DNA of 64,000 bases from Streptomyces sp. NBC_00457 (GCF_036014015.1 NZ_CP107905.1:8432001-8496000); one strand, 5' to 3'; counted from the first letter of the stretch, positions 39,905 through 49,832 are shown. Notes: a model not told the origin generated them from the letters alone. A program made the numbers and translations.

Positions 39905-42700
39905 ATGGCACGGCGCACCCCACGTACCGCACTCGACAGACTGAGAACTCCCCGTAGATTCCCCGGGTTCCTGAAGTCGGCTTCCGTATGCGTCCTGATT
40001 GCCGGCCTTTTGTCCCCGCTTTCCCAAGCGGCGGCGGCCGGGACCGCGGAGATCGACGCGGCGGCGGTCACCGACCACTGCGGCAGCCAGTGCTCCGACA
40101 TCCTCCCGGCCGGCCAGAACGGCAACGCCACCCTCGCCCAGATCATCCTGAACCAGGCCTTCGGCACCCAGCCCGCGCACGCCGAGGACCAGCTCGGCCC
40201 CTACGCCAACCTGGCCAGCGGCTATTCCGGCCTCACCAACTCCACGATCAACTCGTTCTTCAACGACGCGTCGTTCGGGGTCCCCGCCGATCAAGTCGCC
40301 TCCACCGTCAAGCCAGCCGGCCGCAGCGATGTGACGATCGTCCGCGACAAGAAGACGGGTGTGCCGCACATCACCGGTACCACTCGATACGGCACGGAGT
40401 TCGGAGCCGGCTATGCGGCAGCCGAGGACCGGCTGTGGCTGATGGACGTCTTCCGCCATGTCGGACGCGGCCAGCTGACCCCCTTCGCGGGCGGCGCCCC
40501 CTCCAACCAGGGCCTGGAGCAGCAGTTCTGGCGCACCGCGCCCTACACCGAGGCCGACCTCCAGGCGCAGATCGACAACGCCGTCGCCAGCAACGGCGAA
40601 CGCGGCCAGCAGGCCCTCGCCGACGTCAAGGCATACATCGCCGGCATCAACGCCTACATCGACGCCTCCGACAAAGGCCGCTATTTCCCCGGCGAGTACG
40701 TCCTGACCGGCCACAAGGACTCCATCACCAACGCCGGCACGATCCAGCACTTCAAGCTCACCGACCTGGTCGCGCTGGCCTCCGTCATCGGCGCCCTGTT
40801 CGGCTCCGGAGGCGGCGGCGAGGTCAACAACGCGCTCTCCCTGCTCGCCGCGCAGGAGAAGTACGGCGTCGCCGAGGGCACCAAGGTCTGGGAGTCCTTC
40901 CGCGAGCGCAACGACCCCGAGGCCGTGCTCACCCTCCACGACGGCAGCTTCCCGTACGCCTCGAAGCCCGACGACCCGCAGGGCGCCGCGATGCCCGACG
41001 CCGGTTCGGTGGCCGAGGAACAGCTGGTCTACGACCGTACGGGCAGCGCCTCGACGTCGAGCGCCGCCGGCACGTCGAGCACCGCGACCGACGCGGCGCT
41101 CTCCTCCGCCAAGCGCGGTATGTCCAACGCCCTGGTGGTCAGCGGCGAGCACACCGCCAGCGGCCACCCGGTCGCCGTGTTCGGGCCGCAGACCGGCTAC
41201 TTCGCGCCCCAGTTGCTGATGCTCCAGGAGATCCAGGGCCCCGGTCTCAGCGCCCGCGGCGCCTCCTTCGCGGGGCTGAGCATGTACGTCGAACTGGGCC
41301 GCGGCCAGGACTACGCGTGGAGTGCCACGACCTCCGGCCAGGACATCATCGACAGCTACGCCGTCGAACTGTGCCAGGACGACTACCACTACCTGTACCG
41401 CGGCACCTGTACGGCGATGGAGAAGGTCGAGCAGAAGAACGCCTGGAAGCCGACCACCGCCGACGGCACGGCGGCGGGCTCGTACACGATGCGGGTCTGG
41501 CGCACCAAGTACGGACCCGTCCAGTACCGCGCCACCGTCGACGGCAAGAAGGTCGCCTACACCACCCTGCGCTCGTCCTTCCTGCACGAGGCCGACTCGA
41601 TCATCGGCTTCCAGATGCTCAACGACCCGGGCTACGTCGACAGCCCGCAGACCTTCCAGCGCGCGGTGCAGCACATCAACTACACGTTCAACTGGTTCTA
41701 CGCCGACTCCGAGCACACCGCGTACTACAACAGCGGCGACAACCCGGTGCGGGCCACCGGCGTCGACGCCGAGTTCCCGGTGTGGGCGCGGCCGGCGTAC
41801 GAGTGGAAGAACTGGAACCCGGCGACGAACACCGCCGACTACACGCCCGCGTCCGCGCACCCGAACTCCATCGACCAGGACTACTACATCTCCTGGAACA
41901 ACAAGCAGGCCAAGGACTACACGACCGCGCCCTGGGGCGTCGGGTCCGTGCACCGCGGCAATCTGCTGGAGGACCGGGTGAAGAAGCTGGTCGCCGCCGG
42001 TGGCGTCACCCGGGCCTCGCTGACGAAGGCGATGGCCGACGCCGGGCTCGCCGATCTGCGGGCGGAGGACGTGCTGCCGGATCTGCTCAAGGTCGTCAAC
42101 AGCTCGGCGGTGACCGACGCCACGGCCAAGGCGGCGGTGGACAAGCTGTCCGCGTGGGTGACGGCGGGTGCCAAGCGCACGGAGACGTCGGCCGGTTCGA
42201 AGACGTACGCCCATGCCGACGCGATCCGCATCCTGGACGCGTGGTGGCCCCTGCTGGTGAAGGCCGAGTTCGAACCCGGCCTCGGCAGCGAGTTGTACGA
42301 CGCCATCACCGCCAACCTGCCGATCGACGAGACCCCCTCGGCCGCACACGGCCCGACCGGCGCCCATGCCGGAAGCGCCTTCCAGTACGGCTGGTGGAGC
42401 TATGTCGACAAGGACATCCGGGCGGTGCTCGGTGAGACCGTGCAGGGTCCGCTCGGGCGGAAGTACTGCGGCGGCGGCAGCCTCAGCGCCTGCCGGGACA
42501 CCCTGATCAGCACGCTGAAGGAGGCGGCCGGCAAGACCCCGGCCCAGGTCTATCCCGGCGACGACGTGTGCGCCGCCGGCAACCAGTGGTGCGCCGACTC
42601 GATCAACCAGCGCACGCTGGGCGGCATCAAGCACCCCAACATCAGCTGGCAGAACCGGCCGACGTACCAGCAGGTGGTCGAGTTCACGTCACATCGGTGA
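39905..42700 (+). CDS. Secreted penicillin acylase-family Ntn hydrolase
   Basis: A 931-residue precursor that should self-cleave into alpha and beta chains. An N-terminal signal (about 1-45, basic then PGFLKSASVCVLIAGLLSPLSQAAAAG) exports it. The alpha-chain motif is VPHITGTTRYGTEFGAGYAAAEDRLWLMD. The N-terminal nucleophile is Ser407 in KRGMSNALVVSG, so cleavage falls before it. The beta chain holds FGPQTGYFAPQLLMLQEIQGPG. Streptomyces relatives include acyl-homoserine lactone and aculeacin acylases; the amide cleaved here is unknown. Length is longer than the typical 800. Confidence 0.93.
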   Translation: MARRTPRTALDRLRTPRRFPGFLKSASVCVLIAGLLSPLSQAAAAGTAEIDAAAVTDHCGSQCSDILPAGQNGNATLAQIILNQAFGTQPAHAEDQLGPYANLASGYSGLTNSTINSFFNDASFGVPADQVASTVKPAGRSDVTIVRDKKTGVPHITGTTRYGTEFGAGYAAAEDRLWLMDVFRHVGRGQLTPFAGGAPSNQGLEQQFWRTAPYTEADLQAQIDNAVASNGERGQQALADVKAYIAGINAYIDASDKGRYFPGEYVLTGHKDSITNAGTIQHFKLTDLVALASVIGALFGSGGGGEVNNALSLLAAQEKYGVAEGTKVWESFRERNDPEAVLTLHDGSFPYASKPDDPQGAAMPDAGSVAEEQLVYDRTGSASTSSAAGTSSTATDAALSSAKRGMSNALVVSGEHTASGHPVAVFGPQTGYFAPQLLMLQEIQGPGLSARGASFAGLSMYVELGRGQDYAWSATTSGQDIIDSYAVELCQDDYHYLYRGTCTAMEKVEQKNAWKPTTADGTAAGSYTMRVWRTKYGPVQYRATVDGKKVAYTTLRSSFLHEADSIIGFQMLNDPGYVDSPQTFQRAVQHINYTFNWFYADSEHTAYYNSGDNPVRATGVDAEFPVWARPAYEWKNWNPATNTADYTPASAHPNSIDQDYYISWNNKQAKDYTTAPWGVGSVHRGNLLEDRVKKLVAAGGVTRASLTKAMADAGLADLRAEDVLPDLLKVVNSSAVTDATAKAAVDKLSAWVTAGAKRTETSAGSKTYAHADAIRILDAWWPLLVKAEFEPGLGSELYDAITANLPIDETPSAAHGPTGAHAGSAFQYGWWSYVDKDIRAVLGETVQGPLGRKYCGGGSLSACRDTLISTLKEAAGKTPAQVYPGDDVCAAGNQWCADSINQRTLGGIKHPNISWQNRPTYQQVVEFTSHR

Positions 42701-42733
42701 GTTCAGGACATCGGTGAGTCCATGGGCGGCGGG

Positions 42734-44053
42734 TCAGGCGATACGGCCCGCCGCCAGCACCACCTGCGCCAGCTCCCGGTGCGCGATGTCGCTGTGCGCG
42801 CCGGCTGGTGGGCCGCCGCGTTTGACCACAGCGGCCGCGTCGACGTTCACACACCCCGACGCGGGCAGCTGGCCCTTCTTCAGAGCGTCGGCGAGCTTCA
42901 ACGCGCGCGTGCCCGGCACCGCCTGCATTCCCTTGTGCCCTATCGCCCCCCACTTGTCGCCGAGCATCCGGTCGACGTCGAGGCCGAGCACCGTCCGATC
43001 GTCGTCCGCCATGCGTGAGGCCAGCGGGTACATCGTGCCGAGGGCCGCGTCGTGGTGGGAGTGGCAGCACACCAGAGGGCCGTCGATGCGGTTCTGCTGG
43101 CCCTCGAGCACCCCTCCCGCGCGCGGGTCGTGCGGGAGCCTGTTGGCGAACGCGTAGTGCGAGAAGGCTCCTTGGAGCAGCGTCACCGACTTCACCGTGC
43201 GCACCCCCTCGGGCAGCCCGCGCAGCGCGAACGACACCAGCCGTCCGCCGAAGCTGTGCCCGACGAGATGCACGCGCGCGTGCGGTACGGCCTTGGCCAA
43301 CTGCCCGACGACCCGGCCCAGCCCACGCTCCCCGACGGTTCCCGCGCGCCGCTTCATCGCGTAGTACGTCGCCTGCCGCAGTAGTTCCTGGGCACCCTTC
43401 CAGGGGTTGGGCAGGGAAAAGGAAGCCGTGCCGCCCGGCGACTCGAGACCGGCCAGCGCCTGAGCGAACTCCTCGCAGGCCGTCGCCGCGGACCCGGAGA
43501 ACATCCGCGGCTCGCTCTGCGGCACCCCCTCCGCCAGCGTGTCCGCCGCGAACAGCGCCTGCGGCCCCGGCGGTACGACCTCCACCAGCAGCCGTACCAG
43601 CCGGCCGAACTCCTCCAACTCGGCCTCCTCACGCGGCTGCTGGTCCAGCATGCGCGCGATCTGGTCGATCACGGTCGCCCGGCCGGGAAAGGTCTCCAGC
43701 AGCGAGTGCCGGCTGTCCTTGTCGAGCGCGGGCTGCTGGGACGTCTCGGCCGCCACCGACCGTGGGAAGTCGGGGATCGGCTCGTCGGAGAACCGCATCG
43801 ACGGCCACAGCACACCCGCGTACCCGAGCCTGGCCTTGGGCGCGAGCTGGGGGAACGGTGCGAAGAAGCGGCTGTAGAGCCGGGTCGCGATCGAGCGGTC
43901 GTTGTTCCAGCCGTGCGCGAAGACGATCAGGTCCCCGACCTTCCGGTCCGCGACACCGGCGAGCAGCCGGTCCCGCTGCTTGCCGTTCACGTCGCCGTCC
44001 GCGTCGAACGTCAGCTCCCAGTAGGGAGTCACACTCATCTCCGGATCCGTCAT
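42734..44053 (-). CDS. Alpha/beta-hydrolase fold protein of unknown role
   Basis: A 439-residue intracellular protein. An oxyanion-type HGW element (LIVFAHGWNNDRS, about 42-54) and the nucleophile elbow GHSFGG (in VHLVGHSFGGRLVSFAL) mark a serine hydrolase. An acidic residue and a late histidine (GAIGHKGMQAV) could complete the triad. There is no signal peptide. I do not recognise a substrate class. It stands between two secreted hydrolases but is not in an operon with them. Confidence 0.8.
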   Translation of the reverse strand: MTDPEMSVTPYWELTFDADGDVNGKQRDRLLAGVADRKVGDLIVFAHGWNNDRSIATRLYSRFFAPFPQLAPKARLGYAGVLWPSMRFSDEPIPDFPRSVAAETSQQPALDKDSRHSLLETFPGRATVIDQIARMLDQQPREEAELEEFGRLVRLLVEVVPPGPQALFAADTLAEGVPQSEPRMFSGSAATACEEFAQALAGLESPGGTASFSLPNPWKGAQELLRQATYYAMKRRAGTVGERGLGRVVGQLAKAVPHARVHLVGHSFGGRLVSFALRGLPEGVRTVKSVTLLQGAFSHYAFANRLPHDPRAGGVLEGQQNRIDGPLVCCHSHHDAALGTMYPLASRMADDDRTVLGLDVDRMLGDKWGAIGHKGMQAVPGTRALKLADALKKGQLPASGCVNVDAAAVVKRGGPPAGAHSDIAHRELAQVVLAAGRIA

Positions 44054-44133
44054 GCCGGGCCCCCTTGTCCCCCGATGTCACGTGATGCGTGGCATCGTCC
44101 TGCGGCGGGGCGGGGTTGGCCAGACGGCCGGAG

Positions 44134-45369
44134 TCATCTGTAGAGGAGATACTCCTTCCGCACCTTCCGGAACGCCGCCAGCTCCTGCTGCCAGCCCGCC
44201 ACCACCTCGTCCGTGCCGGCTCCCGCGTCGATCGCGGTGCGTACCCGCGTGGAGCCGGTGAGCTTGTCGATCCAGTTGTCCGACCGCCAGGCGAAGCCGC
44301 TCCACACCTTCTTGGCGGTCACCAGCAGCGCGATGCCGGTGCGTACGGGGTCGTACGCGGCCCGGTCGTGCACATGGATCTGTACGCCGCCGATGGTCTT
44401 CCCCTGGAACTTGGAGAAGACCGGAGCGAAGTACGCCTCCCTGAAGTGGACGCCGGGCAGGCCCAGTCGATTCACCTCGGCGGCCCAGCGCCCGTCGATG
44501 CCCTCGGCGCCGAGCAGTTCGAAGGGGCGGGTGGTGCCGCGTCCCTCGGAGAGGTTGGTGCCCTCGAAGAGACACGTCCCCGAGTACACGAGGGCGGTGT
44601 CGGGGGTGGGCATGTTCGGGCTCGGAGGCACCCACGGCAGCCCGGACGCGTCGTAGAACTCCGACCGCTTCCACCCCGTCATCCGTACGGTGTCCAGCTC
44701 GACCGGGGTGGTCAGGAACTCCCCGTTGAACAGGTGCGCCAGCTCGGCGACCGTCATGCCGTGCGCCTGCGAGATCGGTTGCCGGCCGACGAAGGTCGCG
44801 AACTCCTTGTGCAGCACCGGGCCTTGGGCCTCGCGGCCGGTCACCGGGTTCGGGCGGTCGAGCACGACGAGGCGTTTGCCGGCGAGTTGGGCCGCCTCCA
44901 TGCAGTCGTACAGCGTCCAGATGTACGTGTAGAAGCGGGCGCCGACGTCCTGGATGTCGAAGACGATCGTGTCGACGCCGGACGCGGTGAAGATGTCGGC
45001 GAGGGAGCGGCCGCTCTTGAGGTACGTGTCGTAGACGGGGAGGCCGGTTGCCGGGTCGTCGTAGCGGCCTTCGGAGCCGCCGGCCTGGGCGGTGCCGCGA
45101 AAGCCGTGTTCGGGGCCGAAGACGGCCCCCAGGTTCACTTGGTTGTCGTTGTGCATGACGTCGACGATGTGGCGGGTGTCTCTGGTGATGCCGGTGGGGT
45201 TGGTCACTATGCCGATGCGCTGGCCGCTGAGCTGGGCGTAGGCGGTTGCTTGTAGGCGTTCGAAGCCGGTTTGCAACCGGCGGCCGCTTTGTTCGGCTGC
45301 GGCTGCGGAGGTCGAGGAGGCGGCCAGTGCCGGGGTTGCAGCTAGGAGAGTTCGTCTGCTCAAGCGCAT
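44134..45369 (-). CDS. Secreted exo-beta-N-acetylmuramidase NamZ-like (DUF1343, GH171)
   Basis: A 411-residue exported protein. The ATG at 45369 gives MRLSRRTLLAATPALAASS, a twin-arginine signal (SRRTLL). The DUF1343 body shows IGIVTNPTGITRDTRHIVDVMH, VFGPEHGFRGTAQAG, VFDIQDVGARFYTYIWTLYDCM, VLDRPNPVTG, and EGTNLSEGRGTTRPFELLGA. NamZ enzymes remove MurNAc from the non-reducing end of peptidoglycan fragments, so this likely recycles wall sugars outside the cell. Frame extends upstream through a repeat but lacks a credible start. Confidence 0.9.
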   Translation of the reverse strand: MRLSRRTLLAATPALAASSTSAAAAEQSGRRLQTGFERLQATAYAQLSGQRIGIVTNPTGITRDTRHIVDVMHNDNQVNLGAVFGPEHGFRGTAQAGGSEGRYDDPATGLPVYDTYLKSGRSLADIFTASGVDTIVFDIQDVGARFYTYIWTLYDCMEAAQLAGKRLVVLDRPNPVTGREAQGPVLHKEFATFVGRQPISQAHGMTVAELAHLFNGEFLTTPVELDTVRMTGWKRSEFYDASGLPWVPPSPNMPTPDTALVYSGTCLFEGTNLSEGRGTTRPFELLGAEGIDGRWAAEVNRLGLPGVHFREAYFAPVFSKFQGKTIGGVQIHVHDRAAYDPVRTGIALLVTAKKVWSGFAWRSDNWIDKLTGSTRVRTAIDAGAGTDEVVAGWQQELAAFRKVRKEYLLYR

Positions 45370-45417
45370 GGGGGCACGGTAGGGGGTGGTCGCGGTGGTT
45401 CGTAAGCTGCCGGTCGA

Positions 45418-45456
45418 GTGTGGCTTGTCGCGCAGTTCCCCGCGCCCCTTACCGGC
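45418..45456 (+). repeat. Degenerate hairpin repeat, copy R6
   Basis: GTGTGGCTTGTCGCGCAGTT then CCCCGCGCCCCTTACCGG: the conserved tail of the family is present but the second stem arm (GGGGCGC) is lost. It sits in the divergent gap between NamZ and the SDR operon. Confidence 0.7.
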
Positions 45457-45480
45457 ATTTTCGTTGCCCTTCCTCTGGCA

Positions 45481-45498
45481 CATACCGACCGGTTAGTC
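45481..45498. promoter_or_regulatory. TetR-type operator before the SDR - acyl-CoA ligase - TetR operon
   Basis: CATACCGACCGGTTAGTC shares CATACCGACCGGT with the site before the kinase - acyl-CoA dehydrogenase operon (51057-51078). It lies 46 bp before the SDR ATG. Confidence 0.65.
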
Positions 45499-45543
45499 TG
45501 ACGCCTGCAGGGCATTGTTTCGGAGCCGCGTCGAAGGAGACCG

Positions 45544-46308
45544 ATGGTGGAAGCCGTGCAGGACGCCGGAGTAGTCGTCACCGGAGCTGGGGGCGGGATC
45601 GGGGCCGCGCTTGCGCGGCGGTTTGCTGCCGGAGGGGCTCGAGTCGTCGTCAACGATCTGGATGCCGCCCAAGCCAAGGCCGTTGCCGATGAGATCGGGG
45701 GCATCGCGGTGCCGGGTGATGCCTCGGCCATTGTTGGCGAAGCCCGGGACGCTCTCGGTGGCGCCGTCGATGTCTACTGTGCCAATGCCGGGCTTCCCTC
45801 GGGTGGGTCCGAGGGGGCCGGCGAGCAGGTGTGGGCGTTGGCCTGGGATGTGAATGTGATGGCGCATGTGCGGGCCGCGCAGGAGCTGATTCCGGGGTGG
45901 CTGGAGCGGGGGCGGGGGCGGTTCGTGTCCACGGTGTCCGCTGCGGGGCTGCTCACCATGATCGGGGCCGCGCCGTACAGCGTGACCAAGCACGGTGCGT
46001 ACGCCTTCGCCGAGTGGCTGTCGTTGACGTATCGGCACCGGGGGATCAAGGTGCATGCGATCTGTCCGCAGGGTGTGCGGACGGACATGCTGGCCGGTAC
46101 CGGTAGTGCGGGCGATCTGGTGCTGAAGCCGACCGCGATCGAGCCGGAGGATGTCGCGGACGCGCTGTTCAAGGGGATCGAGGAGGACCGGTTCCTGATC
46201 CTGCCGCATCCCGAGGTCGGCGGGTACTACCAGGCACGGGCCGCCGACCCGGACCGCTGGCTGACGAACATGAACCACCTCCAGCAGAAGTGGGAGGCGG
46301 CCGAGTGA
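45544..46308 (+). CDS. Short-chain dehydrogenase/reductase
   Basis: A 254-residue NAD(P)-dependent oxidoreductase. The cofactor motif TGAGGGIG is at about 13-20, NAG in YCANAGLP, and the catalytic Ser and Tyr-Lys are in STVSAAG and YSVTKHGAYAF. A substrate-loop end PQGVRTDM is typical. It overlaps the ligase start by 4 bp. In this operon context it could be the keto/hydroxy-acyl-CoA dehydrogenase step (LvaD-like role), which is inference. Confidence 0.93.
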   Translation: MVEAVQDAGVVVTGAGGGIGAALARRFAAGGARVVVNDLDAAQAKAVADEIGGIAVPGDASAIVGEARDALGGAVDVYCANAGLPSGGSEGAGEQVWALAWDVNVMAHVRAAQELIPGWLERGRGRFVSTVSAAGLLTMIGAAPYSVTKHGAYAFAEWLSLTYRHRGIKVHAICPQGVRTDMLAGTGSAGDLVLKPTAIEPEDVADALFKGIEEDRFLILPHPEVGGYYQARAADPDRWLTNMNHLQQKWEAAE

Positions 46309-47972
46309 CCGGCTCCCGCTATGCCGAGCGGCCCTGGCTGGGGCTGCTGAACGACGCCCAGCGTGCTCCCATCGATCCCGTCGACTCGCTCGTGCATGCG
46401 CTGCGTCGGGCCGTCGGTGAGACGCCGGATCGTATCTGCCTCGCCTACTTCGATGCCCGGCTGAGCTTTCGCGAGGTCGACGAGTTGAGCGATTCCGTCG
46501 CCGGGCATCTGGCCGCGCGGGGTCTGGAGCGTGGCGACCGGGTCGCGGTGCTGCTGCAGAACTCGCCGCACTTCGTGGTGGCGCTGCTCGGCGCCTGGAA
46601 GGCGGGCGCGGTCGTCGTGCCGGTGAACCCCATGTACAAGGCGGGGGAGGTCGGCCATGTGCTGCGGGACGGTGACGTGGCCGCGCTGGTCTGCGCCGAC
46701 CGGGCCTGGGAGTCGTATCTGCGCGAGACGGCACAGGGCTCGCCGGTGCGGATCGTGCTCACCGCCAGTGAGTTGGACTTCCAAACCCGTGACGACGCGC
46801 GCGTGCTGTCCTTCGAGCGGCTGCCGCAGGCCGCCGATGCCGATGATCTGACGGTGGTCGCCCGGCAGGGGAACAAGGCACCGGAGGGGCGTGACCCGGG
46901 CCCCTCCGACATCGCGCTGATCAGCTACACCTCGGGCACCAGCGGCACCCCCAAGGGCGCCACCAACACGCACGGCAACATCATGTACAACGCCGAGCGG
47001 CAGCGGACCGGGCTCGGGCTGCCCGAGGAGCCCGTCTACTTCGCGCTGGCGCCGCTGTTCCACATCACCGGGATGGTCTGCCAGCTCGGCGCGTGTCTGA
47101 ACAGCGCGGGCACGCTGGTGCTGGCGTACCGCTTCGAGGCGGGGGTCGTGCTGGACGCGTTCGCCGAGCACCGGCCGCACTACACCGTCGGACCGTCGAC
47201 CGCCTTCATGGCGTTGGCCGCCCATCCGGACGTCACCCCGGACCACTTCTCCTCGTTCCGGATCATCTCCTCCGGCGGTGCTCCGCTGCCGCCCGCGCTG
47301 GTGGAGAAGTTCCGGGCGGGCTTCGGGCCGTACATCCGCAACGGGTACGGCCTCACCGAGTGCACCGCGCCCTGTGCCTCCGTGCCGCCGGGGCGGGAGG
47401 CGCCCGTCGACCCGGCGTCCGGGACGCTGGCCGTCGGGGCGCCGGGGCCGGACACGGTCGTACGGATCGTCGACGACCGGGGAGCGGAGGTGCCGTTCGG
47501 GGAGCAGGGCGAGATCCTCGTACGGGGACCGCAGGTCGTCCCCGGTTACTGGCGCCGCCCCGACGCCACCGCCGAGACCTTCCCGGGCGGCGAGCTGCGT
47601 ACCGGCGACATCGGGTTCATGGACGCCGAGGGATGGCTGTACGTCGTCGACCGGAAGAAGGACATGATCAACGCGTCCGGCTTCAAGGTGTGGCCGCGTG
47701 AGGTCGAGGACGTGCTGTACACGCATCCGGCGGTGCGCGAGGCGGCCGTCGTCGGGGTGCCCGACGGGTACCGCGGAGAGACCGTCAAGGCGTACATCAG
47801 CCTCCGTCCGGGCGCCGACACGGACCCCGGTGCGCTGGCTGCGTACTGCAAGGAGAGACTGGCCGCCTACAAGTATCCGCGGCAGGTGGAGATCCTGCCC
47901 GAGTTGCCCAAGACGGCGAGTGGCAAGATCCTCCGTCGGGAGCTACGTTCCCGGCCGCAAGACGGTCAGTGA
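46305..47972 (+). CDS. Fatty acid-type acyl-CoA ligase (class I adenylate-forming)
   Basis: A 555-residue enzyme that activates a carboxylic acid with ATP and CoA. Motif A3 is SYTSGTSGTPKGA, A5 is NGYGLTECTAP, A7/A8 is LRTGDIGFMDAEGWLYVVDRKKDMINASGFKVWPREVE, and the final Lys is in KTASGKILRREL. The GTG start at 46305 overlaps the SDR stop. It is in the position expected for an LvaE-like ligase in a 4-hydroxy or 4-keto acid pathway. The acid activated is not known. Confidence 0.95.
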   Translation: MTGSRYAERPWLGLLNDAQRAPIDPVDSLVHALRRAVGETPDRICLAYFDARLSFREVDELSDSVAGHLAARGLERGDRVAVLLQNSPHFVVALLGAWKAGAVVVPVNPMYKAGEVGHVLRDGDVAALVCADRAWESYLRETAQGSPVRIVLTASELDFQTRDDARVLSFERLPQAADADDLTVVARQGNKAPEGRDPGPSDIALISYTSGTSGTPKGATNTHGNIMYNAERQRTGLGLPEEPVYFALAPLFHITGMVCQLGACLNSAGTLVLAYRFEAGVVLDAFAEHRPHYTVGPSTAFMALAAHPDVTPDHFSSFRIISSGGAPLPPALVEKFRAGFGPYIRNGYGLTECTAPCASVPPGREAPVDPASGTLAVGAPGPDTVVRIVDDRGAEVPFGEQGEILVRGPQVVPGYWRRPDATAETFPGGELRTGDIGFMDAEGWLYVVDRKKDMINASGFKVWPREVEDVLYTHPAVREAAVVGVPDGYRGETVKAYISLRPGADTDPGALAAYCKERLAAYKYPRQVEILPELPKTASGKILRRELRSRPQDGQ

Positions 47973-48610
47973 AGAACAAGAGAACAGCAGACAGCTCGGA
48001 AAGGCAGGTGGCGGCAGTGCCCAGGACGACGGACGGAGACGGTACGCCCGTCCCGCAGCGGCTGCTGGCCGCCGCCACCCGGCTCTTCGCGGAGCAGGGC
48101 TACGACCGCACCTCGGTGCAGGAGATCGTCGAGTCGGCCGGCGTCACCAAGGGGGCGCTCTACCACTACTTCGGCTCCAAGGACGACCTCCTGCACGAGG
48201 TGTACGCGCGCGTGCTGCGCGTCCAGCAGGAGCGGCTCGACGCGTTCGCGGGCGCCGACGAGCCGATCGAGAAGCGGGTGCGGGACGCGGCGGCGGATGT
48301 CGTGGTGACGACCATCGAGAACCTCGACGACGCGATGATCTTCTTCCGCTCGATGCACCATCTGAGCCCCGAGAAGAACAAGCAGGTGCGCGCCGAGCGG
48401 CGCCTCTACCACGAACGTTTCCGTGCACTCATCGAGGAAGGGCAGGAAGCGGGAGTCTTCTCGAAGGCGACCCCGGCCGACCTGGTGGTGGACTACCACT
48501 TCGGGTCCGTCCACCACCTGTCGACCTGGTACCGCCCCGACGGCCCGATGAGCCCTCAGGAGGTCGCCGACCACCTGGCCGACCTGCTCCTGCGGGCTCT
48601 CAGACCCTGA
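47969..48610 (+). CDS. TetR-family repressor of the acyl-CoA catabolic locus
   Basis: A 213-residue regulator with HTH at about 28-75 (PQRLLAAATRLFAEQGYDRTSVQEIVESAGVTKGALYHYFGSKDDLLHEV), similar in layout to KstR- and FadR-type TetR proteins that sense acyl-CoAs. A GTG start overlaps the ligase stop. It converges with the acyl-CoA dehydrogenase, with a single base between the stops. Its probable operators lie upstream of both operons (45481 and 51057). Confidence 0.92.
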   Translation: MKNKRTADSSERQVAAVPRTTDGDGTPVPQRLLAAATRLFAEQGYDRTSVQEIVESAGVTKGALYHYFGSKDDLLHEVYARVLRVQQERLDAFAGADEPIEKRVRDAAADVVVTTIENLDDAMIFFRSMHHLSPEKNKQVRAERRLYHERFRALIEEGQEAGVFSKATPADLVVDYHFGSVHHLSTWYRPDGPMSPQEVADHLADLLLRALRP

Positions 48611-48611
48611 G

Positions 48612-49826
48612 TCACAGGTACTTCTTCAGCTCCCGTCGCGCCAGCGACCGCTGATGCACCTCGTCCGGGCCGTCGGCGATCATCAACGTCCGTGCGCCCG
48701 CGTACAGTTCGGCGAGCGGGAAGTCCTGGCTGACCCCGCCCGCGCCGTGCAGTTGGATCGCCTTGTCGAGGATGCCGACGACCGTGCGCGGAGTGGCGAT
48801 CTTGATGGCCTGGATCTCGGTGTGCGCGCCCCGGTTGCCGACCGTGTCCATCATCCAGGCCGTCTTCAGGACAAGCAGCCGCAGCTGCTCGACCGCGACC
48901 CGCGCGTCGGCGATCCAGTTGTGCACCACGCCCTGCTGGGCCAGCGCCTTGCCGAAGGCCTCGCGCGCGACGGCACGGCGGCACATCAGCTCGATCGCCC
49001 GCTCCGCCATGCCGATCAGCCGCATGCAGTGGTGGATGCGGCCGGGGCCGAGGCGCGCCTGGGCGATGGCGAAGCCGCCGCCCTCCTCGCCGATGAGGTG
49101 GGACACCGGCACGCGCGCGTGGTCGAAGATCACCTCGGCGTGGCCGCCGTGGGAGTGGTCCTCGTAGCCGAAGACCTGCATGGCGCGCTCGACGGTGACG
49201 CCCGGGGTGTCGCGGGGGACCAGGATCATGGACTGCTGGCGGCGGATGTCGGCGCCGTCCGGGTCCGTCTTGCCCATCACGATGAAGATCTTGCAGTCCG
49301 GGTTCATCGCCCCGGAGATGTACCACTTGCGGCCCGTGATGACGTAGTCGTCACCGTCCCGCTTGATCAGCGTGGTGATGTTCGTGGCGTCCGAGGAGGC
49401 CACCTCCGGCTCCGTCATCGCGAACGCCGAGCGGATCTCACCGGCCAGCAGCGGCTCCAGCCACTGCTTTTTCTGCTGCTCGTCGGCGAACTGGGCGAGC
49501 ACCTCCATGTTGCCGGTGTCCGGTGCGGCGCAGTTCAGCGCGGTGGGCGCCAACTGCGGGGAGCGGCCGGTGATTTCGGCGAGGGGGGCGTACTGGAGGT
49601 TGGTCAGTCCTGCGCCGTACTCGGAGTCGGGGAGGAAGAGGTTCCACAGGCCCTGCCTGCGCGCCTCGGCCTTCAGCTCCTCGACCACGGCCGGGGTGTC
49701 CCACGGGGAGGCCAGCCGCGCGCGCTGCTCCTCCGCGACGGACTCGGCCGGATAGACGTACTCGTCCATGAAGGCGAGCAGCTTGGCGCGCAGTTCCTCG
49801 GTGCGCGCGTCGAACGCGAAGTCCAT
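48612..49826 (-). CDS. Acyl-CoA dehydrogenase of the ACAD10/11 type
   Basis: A 404-residue flavoprotein: AFAMTEPEVASSDATNI (FAD/substrate loop), GRKWYISGAMNPDCKIFIVMGKT, RIHHCMRLIGMAERAIELM and ending GAGGVSQDFPLAELYAGARTLMIADGPDEVHQRSLARRELKKYL. The DGPDEVH end in place of YEGTxQ is the mark of the branch fused to or paired with aminoglycoside-phosphotransferase-like kinases (mammalian ACAD10/11, bacterial LvaC). The kinase gene lies 6 bp upstream. In that pathway the enzyme helps eliminate phosphate from a 4-phosphoacyl-CoA. Confidence 0.93.
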   Translation of the reverse strand: MDFAFDARTEELRAKLLAFMDEYVYPAESVAEEQRARLASPWDTPAVVEELKAEARRQGLWNLFLPDSEYGAGLTNLQYAPLAEITGRSPQLAPTALNCAAPDTGNMEVLAQFADEQQKKQWLEPLLAGEIRSAFAMTEPEVASSDATNITTLIKRDGDDYVITGRKWYISGAMNPDCKIFIVMGKTDPDGADIRRQQSMILVPRDTPGVTVERAMQVFGYEDHSHGGHAEVIFDHARVPVSHLIGEEGGGFAIAQARLGPGRIHHCMRLIGMAERAIELMCRRAVAREAFGKALAQQGVVHNWIADARVAVEQLRLLVLKTAWMMDTVGNRGAHTEIQAIKIATPRTVVGILDKAIQLHGAGGVSQDFPLAELYAGARTLMIADGPDEVHQRSLARRELKKYL

Positions 49827-49832
49827 GGCGGA

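Noticed and set aside
39617..42634. 1005-residue minus-strand open frame antisense to the penicillin acylase gene
   Set aside because: It is a GC-bias shadow. Its product is Gly/Val/Arg-rich low complexity with no domain, while the plus strand has a clear signal peptide and Ntn-hydrolase motifs.
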